DNA from: Pectobacterium wasabiae CFBP 3304
GTDB taxonomy: Bacteria > Pseudomonadota > Gammaproteobacteria > Enterobacterales > Enterobacteriaceae
Assembly: GCF_001742185.1 (NCBI RefSeq)
Contig: NZ_CP015750.1
Coordinates: 3,100,001-3,164,000 of the forward strand
DNA length: 64,000 nucleotides
Direction of reading: 5' to 3'
The notes beneath the pieces are model-generated. The model made no database searches. It was not told where the DNA came from and saw nothing but the letters and a program-made list of their open reading frames with translations. Within the stretch, counting starts at the first letter, position 1. Each line of letters begins with the position of its first letter. Both the position numbers and the translations under genes were made by a program. Shown here in pieces: positions 8,438 through 21,100 of this stretch.

Positions 8438-10576
8438 TTAGGCCACGCTCTGTGCGGTCTCTGCCGGTTTGCTGATGGCCTTCAAAATCTGGTCACGCGG
8501 GCCATCTGCCACGATGCGTCCGCCATCCATGACGATCACGCGGTCAACCAGCTTGAGCAGCGCCGGCCGGTGCGTCACGAGAACCAGCGTGCGGCCCGTG
8601 AGCCAACTACTTAATTGGTGAATAACGTGACTTTCCAACTGTTCGTCCATGGACGCAGTAGGTTCATCGAGCAGCACAATCTGAGGATGGCGTAACAGCA
8701 TTCTGCTGAGCAGGATCATTTGCCGCTGCCCACCGGATAAACCGCGCCCGCCTTCATGAATAACGCGATCCAGGCTGGCGGCATCCTGTTGGATCAGGCT
8801 GAGTGCGCCGCTAATGTGTAGCGCCTGCAACAGATCTTGTTCAGTGGCATGCGGGTTGCCGAGCATCAGGTTTTGCCGCAGGCTACCGAAGAACAGGCGT
8901 GATTCCTGCGACAGGAAGCCCAATTGGCGACGGACATCTACTGGATCGATCTGGCTGATGTCCACGCCATCAATAATCACCTTGCCGCGCGTCGCGGTAG
9001 CCTGATTGGCAAGCAGCTTGAGCAGGGTGGATTTCCCCGCACCGACCTTACCGAGCAGCGCTACTTTTTCGCCCGGTTTAATCTCCAGCTTGCCGATCTG
9101 CAAGGCGGTATCGCCCTGTTCCGGATCGTAACTGTACTGCACGTTGTGGAGTTGGAAGTGCCCTTGAAGGATCGGGCAGTGCGCCATTTTTCCGTCTTCC
9201 GGCCGATCCAGCGGTTTTTGCAGTAAATCATCCAGCCCGGTCATGGCGGTTTTCGCATGCTGCCAGCGGGAAAATACCATCGTTAACTGCATGAGCGGGG
9301 CGATGGTGCGGGAAGAGAGCAGGCTACAGGCCACAAGCGTACCGGTGGTGATGTCGCCAGAGAGCACCAGATAGCTACCGAACACCAGCATGCCGGCATA
9401 GGTTAACTGCTGGACGGTTGACGCCCAACCGCTGAGCCGAGCACCCCAGATGCGCTGTTTCATCCCGATGACGGCGCTAACTTCGTGTGTCTGCTCCCAT
9501 TGGCGCTGGAAGTAGGGTTCAGCCTGTAACGCTTTGATATCTTCGACCCCTTCGATGGACTCGACCAGCACAGCATTGCGCAAGGCACTTTCGCGCATGC
9601 CTTCTTTAGCGAGTTTTGCCATCGGCCATTGCAGCATCAGGCCGGGGATCACAATCAGCGGGATCGCCAGCATAGGGATCAGCACCAGCGGCCCGCCGAT
9701 CATCGCCATGATGCCGAGAAACAGAAAGACGAACGGCATATCGGCGGCGGCACCGACGGTGGTTGAGGTCAGCAGTTCACGAACCTGATCGATTTCCCGC
9801 AGTTGCGAAATAAACGAGCCAGTGGATTTAGGCCGGGCCTCATTTTTTATCGCCAGCGCGCGGGCGAACAGCATCCCCGATACGTGCAAATCGATGCTCT
9901 TGCCCATCAAATCGGAGACGACGGTGCGCGACAAACGGATGGCATACTCTAGTGCCGCAGCCAGCAGCACGCCGAAAAACAGCACCCACAGAGTGGGTAT
10001 TGACTGTGCCGGGATTACGCGGTCATACACCTGCATGGAGAACAAAATCCCTGCCAGCGCCAGAACGTTACCCACGATAGACGCCAGAGAGATCTCCCCA
10101 ATCTGTCGTTTGGCGCCGCGAAAATGTTGCCAGAACCAGTGCTTGCGGTACGGTTTGACAAAATCATCGATGCGGGTATCGCGGCCACGCTCTGCGATGC
10201 CGACCAGCACGATAATGCCCTGACTGTGTTTGATGAGTTCGGTCAATTCGGCTTCACGCCGCAGGTCGCCGCCGTCATTCAGCCAGTAGGTCGCGATCCC
10301 CTCGTCATTTAATGATTCGATGACGATGACGCTCCCGTCGTCGGTTTCCGCCAGCACGGGTAACATCTTATTGCGCCAGCGGATCTTCTCCGTGTGTCGC
10401 AGGCTGATGGTTACCCCCATCAGGTGGCTGATTTGTTCTAACTGCCGGGCAATGGGCTGCTGTTCATACCAGCGCATCTGCTGGCGCACCGACTGGGTAT
10501 CGACCACTTGCCCATAGTGGGCGGCGGCGCGTGCCATCGCCGCAATCCAGATCTCAGTTTTGGTTGCTTGCGTCAT
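8438..10576 (-). CDS. type I secretion ABC transporter with inactive C39-like domain
   Basis: A 712-residue ABC transporter of the LapB/RtxB type. The N-terminal 130 residues resemble a C39 peptidase domain but lack the catalytic Cys motif, as in exporters whose substrates are recognised and not clipped. A membrane domain follows (about 155-440, six predicted helices), then a nucleotide-binding domain with Walker A GKVGAGKSTLLKLLA, signature LSGGQRQMILLSRMLL and Walker B IVLLDEPTASMD, and the switch His in LVTHRPAL. It should energise export of the adjacent 4869-residue adhesin using its C-terminal signal. The gene sits 27 bp after the TolC-like gene and 11 bp before the HlyD-like gene, so translation is probably coupled. 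Confidence 0.93.
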   Translation of the reverse strand: MTQATKTEIWIAAMARAAAHYGQVVDTQSVRQQMRWYEQQPIARQLEQISHLMGVTISLRHTEKIRWRNKMLPVLAETDDGSVIVIESLNDEGIATYWLNDGGDLRREAELTELIKHSQGIIVLVGIAERGRDTRIDDFVKPYRKHWFWQHFRGAKRQIGEISLASIVGNVLALAGILFSMQVYDRVIPAQSIPTLWVLFFGVLLAAALEYAIRLSRTVVSDLMGKSIDLHVSGMLFARALAIKNEARPKSTGSFISQLREIDQVRELLTSTTVGAAADMPFVFLFLGIMAMIGGPLVLIPMLAIPLIVIPGLMLQWPMAKLAKEGMRESALRNAVLVESIEGVEDIKALQAEPYFQRQWEQTHEVSAVIGMKQRIWGARLSGWASTVQQLTYAGMLVFGSYLVLSGDITTGTLVACSLLSSRTIAPLMQLTMVFSRWQHAKTAMTGLDDLLQKPLDRPEDGKMAHCPILQGHFQLHNVQYSYDPEQGDTALQIGKLEIKPGEKVALLGKVGAGKSTLLKLLANQATATRGKVIIDGVDISQIDPVDVRRQLGFLSQESRLFFGSLRQNLMLGNPHATEQDLLQALHISGALSLIQQDAASLDRVIHEGGRGLSGGQRQMILLSRMLLRHPQIVLLDEPTASMDEQLESHVIHQLSSWLTGRTLVLVTHRPALLKLVDRVIVMDGGRIVADGPRDQILKAISKPAETAQSVA

Positions 10577-10603
10577 TCACATTCCTACCGATTCTTGTCT
10601 GGC

Positions 10604-12019
10604 TTACAGTGACGGTAACGTCTCGCCACTGGCTTGATAACGCTCAATACCCAGCATATCCAACAGATTATCGACGGCTGCGGCATAGTTAACCGCCGCC
10701 TCCCAGCCGTCGTATAACGCGCCGATACGTGAGGTTTCGGCCTGCAACACGTCTTGTTCGACGCTGAGCAGATCGTTCAGGCTGCGTTTGCTAAGCTTGT
10801 ATTCATCCTGATAAACGTTGCGAGTGTAGGTCGCGCTGGTGATTTGCTGCTGGCTGGCTTTTTCACGCTGCTGCGCACCAATCAGATCGGCATAGGCTGT
10901 TGAGGCTTTCTGATTCATATCCAATTTTACCGCTTCGACTTCGGCCTGCGCTGCTTCACGCGTGCCTGACGCGGCATCAACGCGTGCGCTGACAGCCCCG
11001 CCTTGATAAAGCGGGGCTTCCACAACCAGTTGCAACTGGTCATCCCAGTAATTACGCCGGTCAGTTTCATAGCGGGTACGGCCTGCCTGTACGGCAATGG
11101 TGGGCCAGTGCTGAGCTTCCGCCTGACGGATCCGCTGGCGCGAGGCCTCCTGTTTGGACTGTGCGCTCAACACTGCGTTACTTTGCTGGTAGGGGAGCGC
11201 TTTGAGCGTAATCTTTTGTTGCAGCAGCGCGCGAGGCAGCTCGGGCAGGGCGGTGGGGATGACGCCAGTCAACACGCTGAGCTGCGCCAGCGAGGAACGC
11301 TCCAGCGCCCGATATTGTTCCAGCGTTGCCTTCATGCCCGCAATGCGGGTTTCTGCCTGTAGGATATCGGATTGCGTACTGAGACCCGCATCGGAGCGGA
11401 GCGTGGCGATGTCTTTTACCTGACTGAGTGACGTGATATTGCGCTCTGCCGCCTGACTCAGTTCCTGATAGCGTTTGACTTTCAGGTAGGTGAGCAAGGT
11501 TTGCTGGCCTACCGTGGTCATGACGCCATAGAGTTGGTAGCGATAGGCATCTGACAGGTTGTGCTGTTCATCAATACTACCGCCCGTCTTGCCGAAATCG
11601 TACAGGAGCTGTTTCAGCGTGATACCCGCGGTGGAGTTGTTGCTCATCGTGCTACTGGTATCACTTTGATCCGACCGGCCGACATTGCCGCTTAAACCGA
11701 TTTGCGGAAACCAGGCGCTTTGCGCCACGCGCAGATCGGCTTCACCGACGCGGATTTGCGCCGAAGCTTGTGCGATTTGCGGGTTGCGTGCGAACGCGCG
11801 AAGAATGGCCTGCTTGAGATCCAGACTATCAACCTGTTGTTCCGTCGGTGCGGCAGACCAGTCAAACGCGACGGTCTGGGCGAGCGACGGTGAGCTATAG
11901 AAGGCTGTGAGGCTACCGCAGGTGAGTCCGAGCGCCAGCACATAACGCGGTGTGTGAGTCAGAAAAGCGATATTGCGCAGAGAAAATGTGTCCCTGATAA
12001 AAAATGGTTTGTGCATCAA
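10604..12019 (-). CDS. TolC-family outer membrane channel of the adhesin exporter
   Basis: A 471-residue TolC-family protein (LapE/BapB-like). An unusually long N-terminal leader precedes a signal-type segment (VLALGLTCGSLTAFYSSPSLA). The body has the duplicated outer-membrane-efflux pattern: ILRAFARNPQIAQASAQIRVGE near the start of the first half and AEAQHWPTIAVQAGRTRYE, then KRSLNDLLSVEQDVLQAE, in the second, giving the alpha-barrel/beta-barrel channel. The leader has an internal Met that could be the real start, but no clear ribosome site decides it. It lies 138 bp downstream of the adhesin gene and should complete the exporter with the ABC and HlyD-like proteins. Confidence 0.88.
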   Translation of the reverse strand: MMHKPFFIRDTFSLRNIAFLTHTPRYVLALGLTCGSLTAFYSSPSLAQTVAFDWSAAPTEQQVDSLDLKQAILRAFARNPQIAQASAQIRVGEADLRVAQSAWFPQIGLSGNVGRSDQSDTSSTMSNNSTAGITLKQLLYDFGKTGGSIDEQHNLSDAYRYQLYGVMTTVGQQTLLTYLKVKRYQELSQAAERNITSLSQVKDIATLRSDAGLSTQSDILQAETRIAGMKATLEQYRALERSSLAQLSVLTGVIPTALPELPRALLQQKITLKALPYQQSNAVLSAQSKQEASRQRIRQAEAQHWPTIAVQAGRTRYETDRRNYWDDQLQLVVEAPLYQGGAVSARVDAASGTREAAQAEVEAVKLDMNQKASTAYADLIGAQQREKASQQQITSATYTRNVYQDEYKLSKRSLNDLLSVEQDVLQAETSRIGALYDGWEAAVNYAAAVDNLLDMLGIERYQASGETLPSL

Positions 12020-12109
12020 TGGCCCCTGTTTTTATTACTCTTTGCCTTCGTTCCTTTAGAAGGATAGTCAGCCTGTAGCTAACATGGGTTGTTTTTTTAT
12101 AACTAACCC

Positions 12110-12145
12110 TTTAACGCCTCCCCCTTTGCAGGAGGAGGCGTTAAA
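12110..12145 (-). terminator. strong hairpin between adhesin and exporter genes
   Basis: Perfect 12 bp arms TTTAACGCCTCC / GGAGGCGTTAAA around a 12-base loop, 13 bp after the adhesin stop codon. On the minus strand no U-tract follows, so partial termination or an mRNA-processing/stability role that sets adhesin-to-exporter ratio is possible. Confidence 0.6.
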
Positions 12146-12157
12146 TCTACAACCTGA

Positions 12158-15100
12158 TTACACCATATTGACGAGCAGGCCTTGCTGTACCAATACATCT
12201 CCCAAGTTGCTGGCACTATCCAGCGATGAATGGTGGTAGACATCGAAGTGTTGGCCGTCAATATCGCGTTGGCCTACCGTGCTCCAGGCTCCTTCGCCTG
12301 GGATCAGGTTCACCTTGCTGCCTTCGCCCCCGACGATCAGCAGATCATCTTCCGGTCGGTCGGTGACATTCAGGGCGCGGTCGAGATCCAGCGTGATGCT
12401 GTTGGTGCCGTTTTGGCCTAAATCGAAGATCTCCACATTGTCGATTTTCAGCCCCAGCGCGGTGAGATCCAGATTGAGTTCGGTGCCATCGAGAACCAGA
12501 GTATCGATGCCGTCACCCCCGTCGATGTGTGTGAAATCGAACGTTGAGAGGGTGATGAGGTCATCGCCTTCGCTGCCTGTGATCTCTGTCCCCGTTTGCA
12601 CGCTGCCGTCAGCCAGACTGATGACAACGCCACCGATGGCATACGCGCTGTCCTCGATTTCGGTGCGGGCGTTATTATCGATGGTTTGCGTCTCGCTGAG
12701 CGTGGCCGCTGCCATTTTCGAGCTGACATGGAGCGGCTGCACATCGGTACTTTCCCCTGTATTGAGCTGTTCGCTGGACAACGAAGCCACCTGAGCAAGG
12801 CTGCTATCGTCGGTATCCAGCGCCATCATGCTCATCAGCGGTAGCCCAAGGATGATACCCGATGTTAATCCGGCAGAAACTCCAGTGAAATTGCCCGCTT
12901 GATCGGTGACGGACGCTTCAACGGCGGTACCCAGCAGGGCGCTCAGAATTGCACCCACATTGAAGATATTGATGCCTAGCAGGGAACTGGTGAAATGCGC
13001 ATTCCATTTGCCATCGGCACCGACGGTGCCCTGTAGCGTTTGGCCGAGCAGGGTGACATTGACCTTGGCACCTTGCTGTACGTAGCGCGACGCCCCACTG
13101 ATGGTGATACCGTTTGCCAGCAGGCCAACCGTGTTGCCAATTAGTGACCCAACCGCATCAATTCCCAACAGCGGCAACTGGTGCGTTTTCACGATCACAT
13201 TGCTGCTGGCGTTGTTGGTATTCCCATAGCGGTCAGTTACGGTGACACCGACGGTCAAATTGCCATCGGCAATGTTGAGCAGGTTAGCGCTCGGCACGCT
13301 GATGCTCCAGGTGCCGTTACTGGCGACAGCCGCGCTGAGCACCAGTCCGCCTACGGTCAGCGTGACGCTACCGCCAGCCGCATGGGTCGTGGTTCCGCTG
13401 ATGATCTGGTTGATGCCCGCTTCGGCCAGATTCAGATAACCATCGCCACCAAACAGAGAACCGAGGCTGACTGTTGGCAATGTGTGGACGCCTACGCCGA
13501 CCGAAATCCCTGCGCTGGCACTTTTCCCGGCGGCGTTGGTCAGCGACGCGCTGAGGGAGAGCGTACCGTCAGTCAGGTTATTAAGATCGAGCGAAGGCAG
13601 GCTGACGGACCAACTGCCATTACTCTGTACCACGGCAGAATAGCTCTTGGTTCCCAACGAGATCTGAATGGTAGAACCTACCGCATTGGTACTGGTGCCG
13701 CTGATAATCTGCCCCGCAGCGGCCTCGATCGCATTCAGCAGGCCGTCACCGCCAAAGAGTGGGTTGAGGGTGAGCGTTGGCTGAGCGTTAATTGCCACGT
13801 TTAATGCGCCCGTTCTCTCACCTACGTTACCCGCGGCATCCACCACTCGGACGCTAACGTTAGTTGCGCCATCGGTGAGGGCTTTCAGGTCTAGGCTTGG
13901 GATCGGCAGGCTCCAACTTCCGTTTGCGCCAATCGTCGTGGTGTAGCTTTTGCTGCCCAGCGTGACGTTGATCGTCGTACCGGCTGTCACATTGGCTGTC
14001 GTCCCACTGATGGTTTGTGCGCTCAGCAGGCTGGAGAGATCCAGTACGCCGCCGTTGAACAGCGGATTAAGGGTGATGGTTGGCGGCAATAGGGAGACGT
14101 TGAGGCCCGTACTGATGCCATTGCTGTTGCCTGCCGGGTCGGTCACCGTCGCACTGACGGTGAGATTGCCGTTCGCCAGACCGGACAGTTGCAATGGCGT
14201 TACGCTGGTGCTCCAGGTGCCGTCATTACCAACGGTGGCGTTCAATGTCAGGGTGCCGATGCGTATCACCACCGACGATCCGGCGATGGCGTTGGTGGTC
14301 GTCCCGCTAATCGTTTGTGTCAGCGCAGCTTCCGCCGCATTGAGGAAGCCATCGCCACCAAACAGTGAACCCAGGCTAATCGTTGGCAGATTTTTGGCAA
14401 TAATATTGATGGCATTATTGACCGTGCCGATGTTACCGGAGGCATTGGTGACGGATACGCCAAGCGTGGTGTTGCCATCAGCCAGCGCGCTCAGATCGGA
14501 CGGTTGCAGCGTCAAGCTGAACGCGCCGCCTGCTCCGACGGTAGACAGGAAGGTTTTACTGCCAAGGGTCACGGTAACCTGCGATCCCACGGCTGCGTTG
14601 GTAACCACACCGCCGATCGTTTGCGCCACCAACGCTTCTGCCGCGTTGATGAAGCCATCGCCGCCAAATATCGGATTCAGCGTAATCACCGGCTGTGCGA
14701 AATCGAATTTGATACCCGCACCGATGCTGGTGCTATTGCCTACGCTGTCTGTTGCGGCCGCGGTCACGGTGAAGTCACCGCTACCCAGCCCTTGCAGGAC
14801 ACCCAGTACGCTTGGAGTGACGGCAACGCTCCATTTACCGTCTGTGCCAACGGTAGCCGTGGCGATTTGTGAACCCGCAATGCTTAGCGTAATGGTTCTG
14901 CCTGCCAGACCGGTGGCGGTGCCGCTCAGAGTTTGATTGACCAGCAGGTCGCCCAGATTCAGCACGCTATCGCTAAAGACCGGATTGAGCGTAATGCTCG
15001 GTAGATTCTTGATGATCGTTGGGACGTTGACGATCTGGCTGGTCGTGTTGCCCGCGTGGTCAGTGACCGCGACGCCCAGCGCTAAGGTGCCATCCTGCAA

Positions 15101-18100
15101 GGCTTGCAAAGCAAGGGCGGGAACGGACAGGCTCCAGGCACCGCCAGCGCCGACGGTAATACCGGCATAAATAGTGTTACCCAGCGTCACGGTGACACTC
15201 GCGCCCGCCGCGATATTCACATTGCTAACTACGCCGCTGATAATCTGGCTGGTCGTGACGTCCGCCGCATTCAACGCGCCATCCGTGAAAGCCAAAACAG
15301 AATCAATAACCGGCAGGGATTTCAATACGTCAATGTTGACCAGTTGATTCTTCACGTTGCCGTGTGAGTCCACGATGTCGACATTAACCGCCAACAAGCC
15401 ATTGCTTAGGCCAGTGAACAGGTTTGGTGCAAGCGCGACACTCCAGGCGCCGTTGGCACCCACGGTGCCTTCCACCGTGGTACCCAGCACGGTGACTTGG
15501 ACTTTCGCGCCCAGCGTGTCCCCCGTTGCGTTACCGCTGATGACCTGCGTCACCAGGGATTCGGCCAGGTTGAGGATGCCATCATTACCGAAGATATCGT
15601 TAATACCGGCACCGAGCGTCTTATTGAGCGCAACGTCCAACGTGGCATCGAGGTGTGTGGTGTTGCCGGACGTGTCAGTCAGCGTCACGCCGATGACCTG
15701 CACCCCGTCTGCCAGGCTTTGCAAATCGACAGACAGCACGGGGATGGTCCAGGTTCCGTCAGGGCCGACTGTGGTTGTGCCCGTTAACGGCCCCGCGGTG
15801 AGCGTCACGGTGGCACCTATTTCGCCCGTCCCGGTAATCACTCCGCCTGCCAGTGCCTCTGCCAGCGTCAGAATATTGTCATCGAACAGCGTGACGCTGA
15901 GCAGCGGGATAGCCGTATCGACGGTAACGACCTGCGTATCGGTGGTGGTATTGCCGGCTTTATCGGTGAGTGTTGCCGTGATGGTGTGGGCTCCATCTGT
16001 GAGCTGAGCCAGATCGGCGGCTGGAACGTTAACACTCCAGGTTCCTGTTACGGAAACCTGTGCGCTGTAGGCTTTGCCATTCAGGCTAATCGAGACGATC
16101 TGCCCGGCATCGGTGAGCGATGCCGTACCGGTAATGGCTTGTTCAGTGCTGGCTTCCGTACCGCCCAGTACGTTATTACCGGCAAAAGCAACAATATCTA
16201 GGTCGGGAGCTACCGTATCGACCAGCACCGTTTTGGTGCTGGTTATTGCCGGCATTATTGTCACTGTTGCCGTGACGCTAATATTACCGTTTGTCGTGAA
16301 GTAAGTGCTGGCGGGAATGGGGATTTGCCAAAATCCATTGATGTCGGTCGTAGTGAAGAGCGGGACTCCCCCAATGAATACGGTGACTGGGGCCATTGAC
16401 ATGCCAGCCGCTCGCCCAGATATGGTGACATTACCGTTTACCTCAGCCGCGTTGATAATATCGTCACCTGCGATGGGGTCGATCACCATTGTCATTGAAG
16501 GTTGCGTCAGGTTGACATTGAATCCTACGCTGGCTTGCGCTGCTGGATTGCCCGCTTTATCTGTCGCATCGGCGGTAATGGTGTACTGCGTATTCGCCAG
16601 AACTTGTAGCGCGGCAGAAGGGATGTTCACGCTCCAGGTGCCGTCTGCGAGAATTTTTGCCGTGTAATCGACGTTATTCAACCAGATGGTCACGTTTTGC
16701 CCGATCGCCAGTCCGGTCGATGTCCCGCTGACCGTCTGCGTGGTGTGGCTTTCCGCGTAGTCGAGGCCATCCGGTCCAGCAAATGGGTTAATCGTAAGTG
16801 TGGGGGCAGCTTGCACGGCAAGGATTGCCTGAGAATTCAACGTGGCGCTGTTGCCTATGCTATCTTCCGCCGTAATGGTGATATTGTGTGTACCGTCAGC
16901 AAGCAGGGCAAGTTGGACTGGTGTCAAGGCTGCGGTCCATATTCCCCCACTAAGCTGTACGATAAGCGGTTGCCCTCCAAAGGAGACGTTCACGCTCACC
17001 GCATCACCCGCGTTACCGCTTAATGTTCTGCCCGCTAGCGTTGCGGCTTCGACAATATTCAGATAACCATCGTCAAACGGCGTATTGAGCGTAATCGCCG
17101 GTGGGGTGAGGTCACTGTTAAAGATGATCGGTGTGGAACCGACGTTGCCAGCGGCATCAACGGCCGTTACCGTAATGGTGTGCTGACCATCAACCAGTGA
17201 GTTCAACGCATTCGGCGGCAGCGTAACGGACCAGTTGCCTGCATTATCCACCGCCGCGGCGTAACGAATGCCGTTGAGATCGATCTCCAGTTTTACCCCT
17301 TGCCCGCTGCCGCTAATCTGCGTGCGGCCAGAGAAGATGAGTGCGGATGCGGCTTCGGCGCTGCTTAGAATGCCATCAGTGCCAAACGGCTGTGCGTCGA
17401 CAGTCGGGGCGGGCAGCGTCAACGCTGCGCTGATATCGCGTGGGGTGCTGGTATTGGTATTGCCTACCCGATCGGTGACAGTGACAGCAAGACTGTAATT
17501 GCCTTCGGTGAAGATCGCCAAATCGGCAGGGGACAGATCCCTGGACCAACTGCCTAGCCCGTCAGCAGTGGCGGTAAAGGTGGTTTCTGCCAGCGTGGTT
17601 TTATTGATTAGCGTAATGATCACATTCTGACCCACGCCGGTAATACCGGTTTTACCCGTTAAGCTCTGGATAGTCAGAATTTCGGTGGTGTTAAGAATGC
17701 CGTCGCCAAAAGGCAGATCCAGCGTTGCCGCAGGCAGTGTGGTTGTCAGAATATCCGCCGTGGCTGATGCAGAACTGGTGTTGCCTACCGCATCGGTGAC
17801 GGTGACCGAGAAGGTGGCCGTGCCATCCGGCATGTTGATCAGCGTGGTGCTATCTAGCGGTAACGACCAACTGCCATCGGCATTCACGGTGGCTTGGGTG
17901 CTGGTGCCGTTAATACTGACCGATACGGTTTGTCCCACGTTGCTGGTGAGCCCCGTTTGCCCGGACAGTGTACCGCCCGGCAGTGCATCAGCCAGGCTCA
18001 GTTTGCCATCGCCGAATGGGGTATCCAGCGTTGCGACAGGCACGCCCACAATCACGCTGGTGAATGTTCCGCTTCCTATTCCGGTATTGCTGGCATGGTC

Positions 18101-21100
18101 AGTTACGGTCACGTTGATGGTGTGTGTGCCATCGCCGAGAGCAGACAAATCGGCCGCTGGCAGCGTCACATTCCACTGACCATTTGCCGCCACAGTCGCA
18201 TTGTAGGTGGTGGTTATCGTGCCGTTGGTGACCGAGATGGAAACGCTTTGGCCTGGATCGGTGAGCCCCGTGGTCCCCGTCAGCAGTTGATCGACCGTGC
18301 TTTCAGCCTGATTTAGCGCACCGTCAATAAACGGCGTGTTGATACTGATGGCGAAATTGGTGTGGATTACGACATCCAGCATGCCGCTCGCGCTACCCGT
18401 ATTGCCTGCGCTGTCTGTGACCGTCACGCTGACCTGCATGTTGCCGTCCGCCAGTATGCTAAGTGCATTGGCTGGAATGGTGGCGCTCCACAGTCCGCCC
18501 GCCAGCGTCACGCCTGTCACGGTGTAAGCGCCTATGGTGATCTGAATCGCCGTTCCGACGGGCAGGTTGGTATAACTGCCACCGATGGTCGTTGCCGTCG
18601 CTAGCTCCGAGGTAGTGAGGACATTGTTGTCATAGAGCGAATTCAGCGTCAGCGTAGGAAGCGACTGCGTTTTCAACGTGATATCAATGCTGGTGGCGCT
18701 GGCATTCCCCGCGCCATCGGTCACGCTGGCCGCCAGCGTTTTTACGCCGTCACCCAGCGCCAGCAGGTCGTTCGCCGCAATGGCGATTTGCCAGATACCG
18801 TTGCTGTCAGCAACGGCGCTGTAGACGGCGGTACCGACTTTTATGGTGACTTGAAGACCGGCTTCGGCCTTGCCGCTCAGCGGTAATCCGGCCAGCGCGT
18901 CCGCCAGACCGATATCGCTGGTATCAGCCAGCATGTCAATGGACAGTAGCGGTGGAACGGTATCGACCGTAAAGGGATGGGTCGTCGTCTCCGAGTTCTG
19001 TGCGATGTCACTGACCGTCGCGGTCACATTCTGGCTGCCCTGCGGCAGGTTTTGCACATCGCTGGCGGGAACGGTGGTGCTCCAATTGCCATCTGCACCA
19101 ACGATGGCCAGATAGGTTTTGCTATTCAACATCACCGTGACACGTTGCCCTACCTGAACGTTAGTGGTGGAGCCGGAAATCAGTAGATCGAATTGGCTAC
19201 TCTGCGTGCTGATAATGTCGTCGCCTGACAGCGTCGCAATGGCGATGCTTGGCAGGTTGGCGGCATCGGTGATGACGGTGATAAAGTGGGTCGCTGAACC
19301 GGGGTTGCCGCTCACGTCCGTCACGCTGGCGCTCACGGTTTGCTTGCCGTCAGGTACATTACCGACATCCGTGGCAGAAACCTGTACGCTCCAACTGCCG
19401 TTTGCGCCCACGGTGGCAAAGTAGGTTTGGTTGTTGAGGGTAATGGTGACCTGTTGGCCCTGCTCCACATTCTGGCTGCTGCCAGCGATGGTCAACGGCT
19501 GGCCCGATTCGGTCAGATTGAGGTAATCATCGGTTGATAGCGTGGCTATCGTCAGGATTGGTGCTTTGGCCGGATCGGTATCCAGCGTAATCGAATGACT
19601 GACGGTGCCGGTATTGCCTGCCGCATCGGTCAACGTGGCGGTGATGGCCGTAATACCGTTTGGCATGTTTTGCAAATCGCCTGCGGACACGGTGACGCTC
19701 CAGGTGCCATCGGCCTGTGCCAGCCCCTGATAGATCTGCCCGTTGATGGTTACATTGACAATGATGGGGCGACCGCTGTCGTTGACCGGCGATGTACCCG
19801 TGATTTCCAGCGGCAGCAGGCTTTCCGCGATGTTGATGATATTATCGGTGCTAATGGGGTTGATGGTCAGCACCGGAGGAGTCAAGTCAACGGATGCGCT
19901 GCCCTGAACGGTGGAGGTATTGCCTGCCGCATCGCTGACGGTAACGGAAATATTGAGTATGCCGTCTGCCAGCCCAGTCAGAGCAGACGATGGCAGTTGA
20001 AGGCTCCAGTTACCGTTGCTGTCAACCGTACCAGAATAGACCGTGGAGCCAATGGTAATGCTGACGGTTTGCCCGGCTCCGTGTAGACCCGTGGTGCCGG
20101 ATAGTGTCTGTCCTGCCTGTGCGTCACTGAGGTTCAGGTAGCCATTGCTGAATGGCATATTCAGTGATGCCACTGGTGGGTTATGGATGCTGACGCCCAA
20201 CTGCTGCGAACCTGACAGGGTGTTGCCTGCCTGATCGACCGCGGTGACATGAACGGTGATGACGCCATCGCCTAACGCTTGCAGGTCGCCCGACTGAATC
20301 GCAGCGCTCCAGGTGCCGTCTGGTTGCACCTGCGCGGGGTAGGTTTTCCCGTTGAGGATGACGTTGATAGTCGTACCCGGAGCCACGTTGACGGCGCTAC
20401 CGTTAATCGTAATACCGTTTGCGGCTTCCTGCACATTTAGCTGGTTATCCCCGGTGATTGGCGCAATAGATAGTCCACTTGCATTAGTATTAATCGTGAC
20501 GATACTGCTGGATGTGGCGGTATTGCCGGAGACATCACTCACGTTAACGGTAATCGTCTGGCTGCCATTAACCAGCAGCGCCATATCGGTATCCGAGATC
20601 GTGGTGCTCCAGTTCCCGTTCGACAGAACCTGTGCGGTATACGCTTTGCCATTGAGGCTAATCGTCACCGTCTGGCCTTGCTCAACATTTCTACTGGTGC
20701 CGCTGAGCACTTGACTGATTCGTGCTTCTGCACCGTCAATAATGTTGTTGCCGGCGAAAGTACCAATCGTGATCACTGGGGCGTTGAGCGGGCTGGCATC
20801 GACGCCAACAGTCTGTGTCGTCGTGGCTGTATTGCCCGCGACATCGGTCAGACGCGTTACGATGTTGTAATTGCCATCGGACAAGGTGCTCAGATCGGCT
20901 GACGGAATACTAATACTCCAGGTGCCGTCATTACCGACGGTGCCGCTGTAGGATTTTCCGTTCAGCGTTGCCGTCACGGTTTGCCCCGCGCTGGATAGCG
21001 AAGCGGTGCCAGTTAGCAACTGATTGCTCAGTACCTCGGCGCTATTCAGAATATTGTCGATAGCAAAACTGGCTGTCGTCAATGTGGGCGGTGTGCGAGC

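Noticed and set aside
13950..14936. A 328-codon plus-strand frame and many other long frames antisense to the adhesin gene
   Set aside because: They recur with the domain period, have low-complexity Leu/Pro/Ser/Val composition, and are shadows of the minus-strand repeats.
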